From assembly GCA_030646555.1 (NCBI GenBank), contig JAUSKP010000013.1, positions 1 through 5,226 on the forward strand: a stretch of 5,226 bases of DNA. The letters run 5' to 3'. The notes below the pieces were generated by a model that had not been told where the DNA came from, ran no database searches, and was given only the letters and a program-made list of their open reading frames with translations. This DNA is from a bacterium (GTDB lineage: Bacteria; Patescibacteriota; Minisyncoccia; UBA6257; 02-FULL-45-10c). The translations under genes were made by a program, and so were the position numbers. Positions 1 through 5,226 of the stretch are shown piece by piece; the stretch's first letter is position 1, and each line of letters opens with the position of its first letter.

Positions 1-882
1 AGAGGAGAACTCATTGAGATCGGCGGTGAGTTCCGTATACCGGAAGTGATGGCTAAAAGTGGGGCGCGTCTCAGGGAAGTGGGGACAACCAATCGAACCC
101 GCATCAGCGATTACGAAAACTCTATCGGGGAAAATGCCGGGCTTATCCTCAAGGTCCACACCAGTAATTTCAAAATCATGGGCTTTACCGAGGATACCGG
201 GCTTGCATCACTGGTGGCGCTCGGTGAAAAACATGGTGTACCGGTAATGTATGATCTGGGAAGTGGTTGTTTTCTCGGGTTGGATCATTACGGTCTGGAG
301 AGGGAACCCACCGTCTCCGATGTCATGGAAACGGGAGTGGATGTGATCTCTTTCAGTGGCGATAAACTGCTCGGAGGTCCCCAGGCGGGCATCATCCTCG
401 GGAAAAGGGACCTCCTCCAGAAAATCAAGAAAAATCCCCTCACTCGGGCATTACGAATTGACAAATTGACTCTAGCCGCTCTCGAGGCAACGATGATCCA
501 GTATTTGAATCCGCAAAAGGCAGTCGAACGGCTCCGGGTTCTAAAGAATTTGACGGAACCCTTGTCAACTGTTAAAAAGAGGGCAAATAGGCTCCTGACC
601 ATGCTGAAAAACGCCCGCCTGGAGGGGGTGGTTTTATCACTGAAGAAGGGGTTCTCTACGGCCGGAGGGGGGGCTCTTCCCACCCGCGAGATTCCAACGA
701 TGCTGCTTGCCATTCAACTGGAATTCATGTCGGTCAGTTCTCTTGAGGAACGCCTGAGGCGCCTCGATGTCCCTATTATAGCAAGAATCGCCGAGGAACA
801 GATTCTCTTTGATTTGAGAACAATTGAAGAAGAGGAATTTACCTTCGTCAGAGATGGGTTGAAAATTACCCTTTCCACATGA
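1..882 (+). CDS. selA: L-seryl-tRNA(Sec) selenium transferase, 5' end outside window
   Basis: SelA is a cytosolic PLP enzyme that converts seryl-tRNA(Sec) to selenocysteinyl-tRNA(Sec) using selenophosphate. The frame is open from base 1. The first visible residues, RGELIEIGGEFRIP, continue the family's internal SRGEL-EIGG-FRIP block, so the methionine or GTG near base 46 is not the true start. Other family marks are EVGTTNRT (visible residues 26-33), KVHTSNF (51-57), YDLGSG (84-89) and SFSGDKLLGGPQAGII (117-132). The lysine of SGDK (visible residue 122, bases 364-366) aligns with the PLP-binding Lys295 of E. coli SelA. 293 residues are visible, so about 170 N-terminal residues lie upstream if the length matches the E. 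coli enzyme (463 aa). The TGA stop overlaps the start of the next gene. No selB or tRNA(Sec) gene is visible here. The family call is very secure and no damage is seen in the visible part. Confidence 0.97.
   Translation, partial: RGELIEIGGEFRIPEVMAKSGARLREVGTTNRTRISDYENSIGENAGLILKVHTSNFKIMGFTEDTGLASLVALGEKHGVPVMYDLGSGCFLGLDHYGLEREPTVSDVMETGVDVISFSGDKLLGGPQAGIILGKRDLLQKIKKNPLTRALRIDKLTLAALEATMIQYLNPQKAVERLRVLKNLTEPLSTVKKRANRLLTMLKNARLEGVVLSLKKGFSTAGGGALPTREIPTMLLAIQLEFMSVSSLEERLRRLDVPIIARIAEEQILFDLRTIEEEEFTFVRDGLKITLST
879..882 (+). other. ATGA stop/start overlap between selA and rluD
   Basis: The selA TGA (880-882) and the rluD ATG (879-881) share bases. No AGGAGG-like motif lies just upstream (the preceding bases are aattaccctttccac). 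Reinitiation by ribosomes that finish selA is therefore the likely route to rluD translation, and the two genes should share a transcript. The overlap is seen directly; coupling is inferred. Confidence 0.75.
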
Positions 883-1847
883 GCGAGAGCTATAATTTCA
901 TTGCAGCATCCCATGAAAGCGGTCTGAGACTTGACATCTTTCTCGCCCGGAAGGAGTTGACCCTTTCCCGTTCGCAGATCAAGAGGGCGGCAGATGAAGG
1001 TCTGGTACTGGTTAATGGTTTAAAGGCAAAGGCCGGTTACAAATTAAGAAACGGCGACATCGTCCACCTCTGGAAAAAGGCCTTGGCTGACTGCCATGCC
1101 AGTCCCCAGAAAATACAGATTAATATCGTCTATCAAGACCCCTCCATCCTTGTGGTTGACAAACCGGCCGGAATGGTGGTCCATCCGGCGCCGGGTCACC
1201 ATCAGGACACCCTGGTCAACGCCCTCCTCTTCCACTGTAATGATCTTTCGGGAATCGGTGGAGTCTTAAGACCCGGGATTGTTCACCGCTTGGATAAGGA
1301 AACTTCCGGCCTGCTGATTGTAGCCAAATCTGATGAGGCCCACCGTGGACTTGCCGCCCAGTTCAAGACGCACCAGGTTAGGAAGAGTTACAAAGTTATC
1401 GTGTATGGGGCCATGAAAGAAGATCATGGCCTGATTGATGCGCCAGTGGGAAGGCACCCTGTGGACCGAAAGAAGATGTCCACCACGAGCAGGAGAGGAA
1501 AAGAGGCCATCACGCATTGGCGGGTCTCCGAGACGTACCAAGGAGCAAGCCTCCTCGACATGGATACTAAAACGGGAAGGACTCACCAGATCAGGGTCCA
1601 CTTGAATGCTATGAACCATCCCGTGGTGGGAGACAAGCTCTACGGCAGTTCAACAAAATTTAGAACCATCGGTGATCCGTTTCTCAGAGCAAAGATGAAA
1701 ACAATGTCAAGACAAGCGCTGCATGCAAGCCGGATTACCTTCTCCCATCCCGTTAACAATGCAGAAATGACCTTTTCGTCTCCACTGCCGGATGATATGG
1801 CCGGCTTATGTGATTTTCTCAGAGGATACGTCTTGCGAACTTTGTAA
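879..1847 (+). CDS. rluD: RluA-family 23S rRNA pseudouridine synthase, RluD type
   Basis: This enzyme isomerises uridine to pseudouridine in RNA. E. coli RluD acts on 23S rRNA helix 69 (U1911, U1915, U1917). The protein has 322 residues against 326 in E. coli RluD. An S4 RNA-binding domain covers about residues 15-65 (RLDIFLA, SRSQIKRA, VLVNG, LRNGD). The catalytic domain follows with DKPAGMVVHP (94-103), the active-site block GIVHRLDKETSGLLIVAK (133-150, catalytic Asp139), TGRTHQIRVHL (232-242), VGDKLYG (250-256) and RQALHA (278-283). The ATG at 879 shares the bases ATGA with the selA stop and has no clear Shine-Dalgarno sequence, so translation is probably coupled to selA. The family is certain. 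The exact target uridines, and RluD rather than a sister RluC or RluA type, are inferred from the S4 domain, length and similarity. Confidence 0.92.
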   Translation: MSESYNFIAASHESGLRLDIFLARKELTLSRSQIKRAADEGLVLVNGLKAKAGYKLRNGDIVHLWKKALADCHASPQKIQINIVYQDPSILVVDKPAGMVVHPAPGHHQDTLVNALLFHCNDLSGIGGVLRPGIVHRLDKETSGLLIVAKSDEAHRGLAAQFKTHQVRKSYKVIVYGAMKEDHGLIDAPVGRHPVDRKKMSTTSRRGKEAITHWRVSETYQGASLLDMDTKTGRTHQIRVHLNAMNHPVVGDKLYGSSTKFRTIGDPFLRAKMKTMSRQALHASRITFSHPVNNAEMTFSSPLPDDMAGLCDFLRGYVLRTL

Positions 1848-1869
1848 GCTTTCAGTGATCAGCTTTCAG
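1847..1869 (+). repeat. Heptad repeat tract A, after rluD
   Basis: Three 7-base units run from the last base of the rluD TAA: AGCTTTC (1847-1853), AGTGATC (1854-1860) and AGCTTTC again (1861-1867), followed by AG. The first and third units are identical and in strict 7-base phase. The tract is short and could arise by chance if seen alone. It gains weight because two other spacers in the window carry tracts with the same period and the same R-R-Y unit start. Confidence 0.55.
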
Positions 1870-1925
1870 GAATATAAAACTGTGGGGATGACATTTTATA
1901 GGTCTCGGCGGGTGTTAAAAAATGC

Positions 1926-1952
1926 TTGACATGATAAAATGTTTAGTATAAT
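1926..1952 (+). promoter_or_regulatory. Sigma-70-type promoter for the rho operon
   Basis: A perfect -35 hexamer TTGACA (1926-1931) is followed by a perfect -10 hexamer TATAAT (1947-1952). The spacer is 15 bases, shorter than the usual 16-18. Transcription would start near 1959, giving a rho leader of about 220 nt. It is the only strong match in the spacer and points towards rho, so it likely drives rho-rpmE-prfA-prmC. The hexamers are seen directly; activity is inferred. Confidence 0.75.
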
Positions 1953-2016
1953 AGGGACGGAAAGTAGAAAGACGTAGGCTAAATCCTTCCTTTTTGGAAT
2001 CTTAGAGTTCGAATTG

Positions 2017-2052
2017 ACAACCCATTATCCTAATCCACATTCTCCTTTTTCA
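2017..2052 (+). promoter_or_regulatory. G-free, C-containing stretch in the rho leader, possible Rho loading site
   Basis: These 36 bases contain no G and 13 C, with spaced TC and CC dimers. They lie within the predicted untranslated leader of rho. Rho binds unstructured, C-rich, G-poor RNA through YC dimers, and E. coli rho is known to be controlled by Rho-dependent attenuation in its own leader. A similar feedback loop here is an inference from composition and position only. Confidence 0.4.
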
Positions 2053-2074
2053 GGACTCCGTGTCTAAGTGAAAT

Positions 2075-2100
2075 ATCATTTCCTTTCTTTAAGGAATGAT
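2075..2100 (+). promoter_or_regulatory. Imperfect hairpin in the rho leader
   Basis: ATCATT (2075-2080) plus CCTT (2082-2085) can pair with AAGG (2091-2094) plus AATGAT (2095-2100). This gives ten pairs with one bulged T (2081) and a five-base loop. The stem is A/T-rich and no T run follows, so it is not an intrinsic terminator. It may form part of an RNA leader structure just downstream of the G-free stretch. Its role is unknown. Confidence 0.4.
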
Positions 2101-2101
2101 G

Positions 2102-2114
2102 GTTCCATTGGAAC
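2102..2114 (+). repeat. Short inverted repeat in the rho leader
   Basis: GTTCC (2102-2106) and GGAAC (2110-2114) are inverted around the three bases ATT. It directly follows the larger hairpin at 2075-2100, so the two could stack in the RNA. At five pairs it could be chance. Confidence 0.3.
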
Positions 2115-2121
2115 AGAGAGG

Positions 2122-2134
2122 CGTATGACATACG
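2122..2134 (+). repeat. Perfect 13-base palindrome before rho
   Basis: CGTATG (2122-2127) and CATACG (2129-2134) are exact inverted copies around a single A. In RNA this would give a small stem of four pairs with a five-base loop. In DNA it has the shape of a dimeric regulator site, but it lies about 160 bases downstream of the predicted transcription start. No known operator is recognised. Confidence 0.35.
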
Positions 2135-2164
2135 TAATGTAATTAGAGTGTGGGAAAAAAATAT

Positions 2165-2169
2165 AAGGA
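2165..2169 (+). promoter_or_regulatory. Ribosome binding site of rho
   Basis: AAGGA ends nine bases before the ATG at 2179. It supports that start, which also begins the normal Rho N-terminal domain. Confidence 0.7.
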
Positions 2170-2178
2170 ATTTTAGTT

Positions 2179-3426
2179 ATGAATATTGAAGAAATTAAGA
2201 GACAACCAATCAGTAAGCTCACAAGTATGGCCAAAGAATTAAATGTCACCGACACCAGCGGGATGAGGAGACAAGATCTAATCTTCGCTATTTTGCAGGC
2301 TCAGGCAGAAAAAAATGGCGTAATTTCCGGGGCCGGTGTTCTGGAAATCCTGCCGGACGGTTTTGGCTTTCTCCGTGCGGTAGATTATAACTACCTACCC
2401 AGCCCTGATGATATCTATATCTCCCCCTCGCAGATACGTAGATTCGCACTAAGGACCGGTGACACGGTCTCAGGTGAGGTAAGACCACCTAAGGAAGGAG
2501 AAAAATATTTTGCCCTCCTCAAGGTGGATGCGGTTAATCTTGAAAATCCCGAGATAGCGAGAGATAAAATCCTCTTTGACAACCTCACGCCGCTTTATCC
2601 CCAGGAAAAATTGAATCTTGAAGCCGATCCGGAAAATTTATCCACACGAGTTATGGACCTTTTTACCCCTATCGGTAAAGGCCAGCGGGGGTTGATCGTC
2701 TCCCCTCCAAGGGCCGGTAAAACGGTACTGCTTCACGATATTGCCCACAGCATTACAACCAACCACAAAGAAGTCATCCTGATGGTTCTTCTGATTGATG
2801 AACGTCCCGAAGAAGTAACCGATATGCAACGAAACGTAGCCGGGGAGGTCATATCCTCCACCTTTGATGAGCCTGCGACACGGCACGTCCAGGTTGCCGA
2901 AATGGTCCTTGAAAAGGCAAAGCGTCTCGTGGAACATAACAGGGATGTTGTTATCCTTCTTGACAGTATCACCAGGCTGGCCAGGGCATATAATACGGTA
3001 GTGCCGCCAAGCGGCAAGATACTTTCCGGTGGTGTTGATTCCAATGCCCTGCACAAACCGAAACGATTCTTCGGCGCCGCCAGAAACATCGAAAACGGAG
3101 GCAGCCTGACCATTATCTCCACCGCCCTTATTGACACGGGAAGCAGAATGGATGAGGTCATCTTTGAAGAGTTCAAGGGTACAGGAAACATGGAATTGCA
3201 CTTGGACCGCAAGATTGCCGACAGAAGGGTCTTTCCTGCCTTTGATATCATTCGTTCCGGTACCAGAAAGGAAGAACTCCTGATACAGAAGGCTAACCTC
3301 AACAGGATATGGATATTAAGGAGGCTTCTTCAGGAGATGAACCCTTTGGATGCCATGGAATTTATAATTGATAAGGTACGTAAGACGGAAACGAATAAGG
3401 TATTCTTAGATTCCATGAATCACTAA
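2179..3426 (+). CDS. rho: Transcription termination factor Rho
   Basis: Rho is a hexameric ATP-dependent RNA translocase that loads on C-rich nascent RNA and releases RNA polymerase. The protein has 415 residues, close to 419 in E. coli. An N-terminal helical domain (about 1-48) precedes the cold-shock-like RNA-binding domain, whose RNP motif is DGFGFLR (60-66). The ATPase core has the Walker A motif PPRAGKT (176-182, Lys181) and the Walker B motif VVILLDSITRLARAYN (257-272, Asp262). The Q-loop TVVPPSGKILSGG covers 273-285. GTRKEE (361-366) carries Arg363, which by offset aligns with the E. coli arginine finger Arg366. Arg178 replaces the E. coli Lys181 of the P-loop, a conservative change. 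There is no large N-terminal insertion. A strong promoter and a long structured leader lie upstream, and rpmE starts 34 bases after the stop. The call is secure. Confidence 0.98.
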   Translation: MNIEEIKRQPISKLTSMAKELNVTDTSGMRRQDLIFAILQAQAEKNGVISGAGVLEILPDGFGFLRAVDYNYLPSPDDIYISPSQIRRFALRTGDTVSGEVRPPKEGEKYFALLKVDAVNLENPEIARDKILFDNLTPLYPQEKLNLEADPENLSTRVMDLFTPIGKGQRGLIVSPPRAGKTVLLHDIAHSITTNHKEVILMVLLIDERPEEVTDMQRNVAGEVISSTFDEPATRHVQVAEMVLEKAKRLVEHNRDVVILLDSITRLARAYNTVVPPSGKILSGGVDSNALHKPKRFFGAARNIENGGSLTIISTALIDTGSRMDEVIFEEFKGTGNMELHLDRKIADRRVFPAFDIIRSGTRKEELLIQKANLNRIWILRRLLQEMNPLDAMEFIIDKVRKTETNKVFLDSMNH

Positions 3427-3448
3427 TTAATAGCTGCCGTAATTTAAA

Positions 3449-3456
3449 AGGAGGGG
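3449..3456 (+). promoter_or_regulatory. Strong ribosome binding site of rpmE
   Basis: AGGAGGGG lies just before the ATG at 3461, with AGGAG ending seven bases upstream. It is the best Shine-Dalgarno match in the window. That fits a gene whose product is needed in ribosomal amounts while sharing a transcript with rho. Confidence 0.85.
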
Positions 3457-3460
3457 AACA

Positions 3461-3679
3461 ATGAAAAAAGGTATTCATCCAGAATACACGGATACAAAGA
3501 TTACCTGTGTCTGTGGAAATGTCATTGAGACCAAATCTACCAAAGGGGAAATAAAGGTGGAGATATGTTCTCACTGCCATCCTTTCATGACGGGCAAACA
3601 GAAGCTTGTTGACACCGCCGGCCGGATAGAGCGGTTCAATAAGAAGTACGCGGCTAACAAGGTGCAAGAAAGAGGTTAA
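3461..3679 (+). CDS. rpmE: 50S ribosomal protein L31, zinc-binding type
   Basis: L31 (bL31) sits in the central protuberance of the large subunit and helps bridge it to the small subunit. The 72-residue protein opens with the family signature MKKGIHPEY and carries four zinc-ribbon cysteines, Cys16, Cys18, Cys36 and Cys39 (CVC and CSHC), so it is the C+ form. The blocks CHPFMTGKQK (39-48) and GRIERFNKKY (54-63) are typical. The gene lies 34 bases after rho, a common arrangement outside enterobacteria, and the two are likely co-transcribed. The last glycine codon and the TAA stop lie inside the first unit of a heptad repeat tract, so the extreme C-terminus may have been set by the repeat. No Zur-like operator was recognised. 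Confidence 0.97.
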   Translation: MKKGIHPEYTDTKITCVCGNVIETKSTKGEIKVEICSHCHPFMTGKQKLVDTAGRIERFNKKYAANKVQERG

Positions 3680-3708
3680 AGGCTGCGGGCTGCGGGTTAA
3701 AGACTAAA
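3674..3708 (+). repeat. Heptad repeat tract B, across the rpmE stop
   Basis: Five contiguous 7-base units are seen. GGTTAAA (3674-3680) contains the rpmE TAA stop. GGCTGCG then occurs twice (3681-3687 and 3688-3694), GGTTAAA returns at 3695-3701, and the variant GACTAAA ends the tract at 3708. The order is X-Y-Y-X-X'. All five units follow R-R-Y-T. The rest of the spacer, to the prfA start at 3782, shows no repeat, no clear promoter and no intrinsic terminator. Confidence 0.75.
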
Positions 3709-3781
3709 AATTACTCGGCAATTCTTCAAACTTTGCCCCTGTTCACAGCTCATAACAAGCTATCCGAGACGATGTAAAGTT

Positions 3782-4852
3782 ATGTTCGCCAGACTTAAAG
3801 ATGTTGCCACAAGATACGAAGAACTGGAAAGGCAATTAAGTGATCCTGCCATCGTAACCAAACCCCAGATATACCAGAAATACGCAAAGGAACACTCCGA
3901 TCTTCGTGATATTGTGGAAACTTACAGGGAATATGAAAAAATAAAATGCCGCCTCGAGGAAGATCAGAATCTCCTGCGGGGAAATGATGAGGAACTGAAA
4001 GAGATCGTCAAGGAAGAAATACCTCTGCTTAAGGAAAATCTTCTTGTTTTAGAAAATAAAATAAAGCTTCTCCTTTTACCACAGGACCCCAATGATTATA
4101 AGAACGTGCTCCTGGAAATCAGGGCTGGCACCGGTGGTGATGAGGCAGGGCTTTTCGCCGGAGATCTCTTCCGGATGTATGCAAGATATGCGGAACTCAA
4201 CCGATGGAAAGTGGATGTAATGAGCAGCAACCCCGCTGGTGGCGTGGGAGGTTTTAAAGAGATCATCGCCCTCATTGAAGGGAAAGGCGCCTACAGCAAA
4301 CTAAAGTATGAAAGCGGCGTCCACCGGGTACAGAGGGTTCCCGTTACAGAAGCTCAGGGACGGATCCATACCTCTGCGGTCACGGTGGCTGTCCTTCCGG
4401 AAGCGGAAGAGGTGGAAGTTAATATTGATGCCAATGAATTGAGAATTGATGTCTATCACTCCGGCGGTCATGGGGGACAGAGTGTCAATACGACAGATTC
4501 CGCCGTAAGGATTACCCACCTGCCCACATCTCTGGTGGTCACTTGCCAGGATGAGAAATCCCAGCTTAAAAACAAGGGAAAAGCCATGAAGATCCTGAGG
4601 GCGAGGCTGCTGGACATGATGGTGAGAAAACAGCACGAAGAGATCTCAGAAGCAAGAAAAAGTCAGGTGGGAACCGGTGATAGAAGTGAACGGATCAGGA
4701 CCTACAATTTCCCCCAGGGGAGGGTTACCGATCACCGTATCGGCCTGACGCGTTACGACCTGGAGAACTTTCTTGGCGGAGACATCCAGGAGATGATCGA
4801 CGCCCTAACAACCCATTCCCAGACCGAGATATTGAAACAATCCGTTAATTAG
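3782..4852 (+). CDS. prfA: Peptide chain release factor 1 (RF1)
   Basis: RF1 recognises UAA and UAG in the ribosomal A site and triggers peptide release. The protein has 356 residues (E. coli 360). A helical N-terminal domain covers about 1-100, and RAGTGGDEA is at 114-122. The codon-reading tripeptide Pro187-Val-Thr189 (the PxT type, within RVPVTEAQGRIHTSA) marks RF1 and not RF2, which has SPF. The GGQ motif is at 231-233, within HSGGHGGQSVNTTDSAVRITH, and SERIRTYNFPQGRVTDHR (302-319) is the usual C-terminal block. The bases just before GGQ read HSGGH, where E. coli has RSSGA. The ATG at 3782 gives the expected N-terminus but has no clear Shine-Dalgarno sequence. Next comes prmC, whose product methylates Gln233. 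The identification is secure. Confidence 0.97.
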   Translation: MFARLKDVATRYEELERQLSDPAIVTKPQIYQKYAKEHSDLRDIVETYREYEKIKCRLEEDQNLLRGNDEELKEIVKEEIPLLKENLLVLENKIKLLLLPQDPNDYKNVLLEIRAGTGGDEAGLFAGDLFRMYARYAELNRWKVDVMSSNPAGGVGGFKEIIALIEGKGAYSKLKYESGVHRVQRVPVTEAQGRIHTSAVTVAVLPEAEEVEVNIDANELRIDVYHSGGHGGQSVNTTDSAVRITHLPTSLVVTCQDEKSQLKNKGKAMKILRARLLDMMVRKQHEEISEARKSQVGTGDRSERIRTYNFPQGRVTDHRIGLTRYDLENFLGGDIQEMIDALTTHSQTEILKQSVN

Positions 4853-4892
4853 CAATCAGCTTTAAACTCTGAACTCTGAACTTTAAACTTTA
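4851..4892 (+). repeat. Heptad repeat tract C, filling the prfA-prmC gap
   Basis: Six contiguous 7-base units begin at the second base of the prfA TAG stop. They are AGCAATC (4851-4857), AGCTTTA (4858-4864), AACTCTG twice (4865-4878) and AACTTTA twice (4879-4892). Only four bases separate the tract from the prmC ATG at 4897. All units begin R-R-C, and five of six have T at position 4. The last unit supplies part of an in-frame TAA (4891-4893) just upstream of prmC. This is the longest of the three tracts and the hardest to explain by chance. Confidence 0.8.
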
Positions 4893-4896
4893 AATC

Positions 4897-5226
4897 ATGG
4901 ATATCCGGACTGCCTTGAACATAACGACGATTGGTTTTGAGCGTGGATGTCGTACCCCTACACCCCGGCTCGATGCCGAAGTGCTCCTTTTTCACTGCCT
5001 AAAAACTGACCGTCCCAGTCTCTTCATTTATCCCGGCAGGTTAATGACAGACGAAGAAACTCGTGTATTCCAGTCCTGGGTGGCAAGGAGGCAACAGGGG
5101 GAACCGGTTGCCTACATTATTGGTCAAAAGGAGTTCTGGTCTCTCGTTTTTGAAGTCAACAAACAGGTTCTCGTGCCAAGGCCGGAAACAGAACTTCTCG
5201 TAGAGGAAGTTATAAAAAAATGTTCA
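4897..5226 (+). CDS. prmC: Release factor glutamine methyltransferase PrmC (HemK), 3' end outside window
   Basis: PrmC uses S-adenosylmethionine to methylate the GGQ glutamine of RF1 and RF2, which raises peptide release efficiency. 110 N-terminal residues are visible and the frame is open to the window end. They match the helical N-terminal domain that grips the release factor: PRLDAEVLL (23-31), RRQQGEPVAYIIGQKEFW (64-81) and VLVPRPETELLVE (91-103), the last being the block just before the methyltransferase domain. The SAM-binding and NPPY motifs lie beyond the window. The start is fixed by an in-frame TAA at 4891-4893, so ATG 4897 is the first usable codon. No Shine-Dalgarno motif precedes it, only repeat tract C. 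Pairing with prfA, which encodes its substrate, supports the call. Confidence 0.94.
   Translation, partial: MDIRTALNITTIGFERGCRTPTPRLDAEVLLFHCLKTDRPSLFIYPGRLMTDEETRVFQSWVARRQQGEPVAYIIGQKEFWSLVFEVNKQVLVPRPETELLVEEVIKKCS

Larger units (their letters stand above)
1848..2178 (+). other. Non-coding spacer between rluD and rho
   Basis: This 331-base stretch is A/T-rich compared with its neighbours and has no convincing gene on either strand. In order it holds repeat tract A, a promoter at 1926-1952, a leader of about 220 nt with a G-free C/T/A stretch (2017-2052), inverted repeats at 2075-2100, 2102-2114 and 2122-2134, and the rho ribosome binding site at 2165-2169. No GC-rich stem followed by a T run was found after rluD, so the end of the selA-rluD transcript is not explained by an intrinsic terminator in this spacer. 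Confidence 0.8.

Noticed and set aside
46..51. GTG or ATG near base 46 as the start of selA
   Set aside because: The frame is open to base 1, and the residues before it (RGELIEIGGEFRIP) match an internal conserved block of SelA, so the gene is cut by the window edge.
2005..2019. GAGTTCGAATTGACA resembles the T-loop of a tRNA
   Set aside because: The flanking five-base arms do not pair and no acceptor, D or anticodon arms are present, so it is not a tRNA gene.
2014..2042. A second TTGACA at 2014-2019 as another rho promoter
   Set aside because: No TATAAT-like hexamer is found 15-18 bases downstream; the candidates there (for example ACATTC) are poor.
2096..2128. A ten-codon upstream reading frame in the rho leader (ATG ATG ... 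TGA)
   Set aside because: The AAGG upstream is too close to the first ATG and lies in the stem of a hairpin. There is no sign of a regulatory peptide such as repeated codons, so a translated leader peptide is not supported.
2638..3302. Long open frames on the minus strand inside rho
   Set aside because: They overlap a highly conserved gene along most of their length, have no recognisable protein motifs and no upstream signals, and overlap each other.
3714..3768. CTCGG and CCGAG as a terminator or operator stem between rpmE and prfA
   Set aside because: Only five pairs separated by 45 bases, with no T run; this is expected by chance.

Overview
The window is ordinary bacterial chromosome carrying five protein genes, all on the + strand. 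They are the 3' part of selA, a complete rluD-type pseudouridine synthase gene, complete rho, rpmE and prfA genes, and the 5' part of prmC. The order rho-rpmE-prfA-prmC, a selenocysteine pathway gene and the protein sequence styles suggest a Gram-negative, probably anaerobic bacterium of the Desulfobacterota (old Deltaproteobacteria) type, perhaps near Syntrophales. That assignment is inference from gene order and protein resemblance. No mobile element, CRISPR array, tRNA or rRNA gene was found.

Layout. Bases 1-1847 hold selA and rluD, joined by an ATGA stop/start overlap, so they are probably one transcription and translation unit. Bases 1848-2178 form the only long non-coding stretch. It starts with a short 7-base repeat tract, then has a strong sigma-70-type promoter and a leader of about 220 nt for rho. 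The leader contains a 36-nt stretch without G and three short inverted repeats, which fits attenuation-type control of rho, possibly by Rho itself. Bases 2179-5226 hold rho, rpmE, prfA and prmC in close succession, probably one operon from the rho promoter, since no intrinsic terminator was seen between them.

Function. The second cluster is a termination module. Rho ends transcription, RF1 (PrfA) ends translation at UAA and UAG, and PrmC methylates the GGQ glutamine of the release factors. RpmE is the zinc-binding form of ribosomal protein L31. The first cluster adds selenocysteine formation on tRNA(Sec) by SelA and modification of 23S rRNA uridines by the RluD-type enzyme. The shared theme is RNA and translation housekeeping.

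The least expected signal lies in the spacers. Three of them (after rluD, rpmE and prfA) carry short tandem arrays with a 7-base period. The arrays differ in sequence, but all 14 units have the form R-R-Y-N4, and 12 of the 14 have T at position 4. Each array overlaps the stop codon of the gene before it, and the last one fills almost the whole prfA-prmC gap. Nothing in the window looks like a new enzymatic or defence system.
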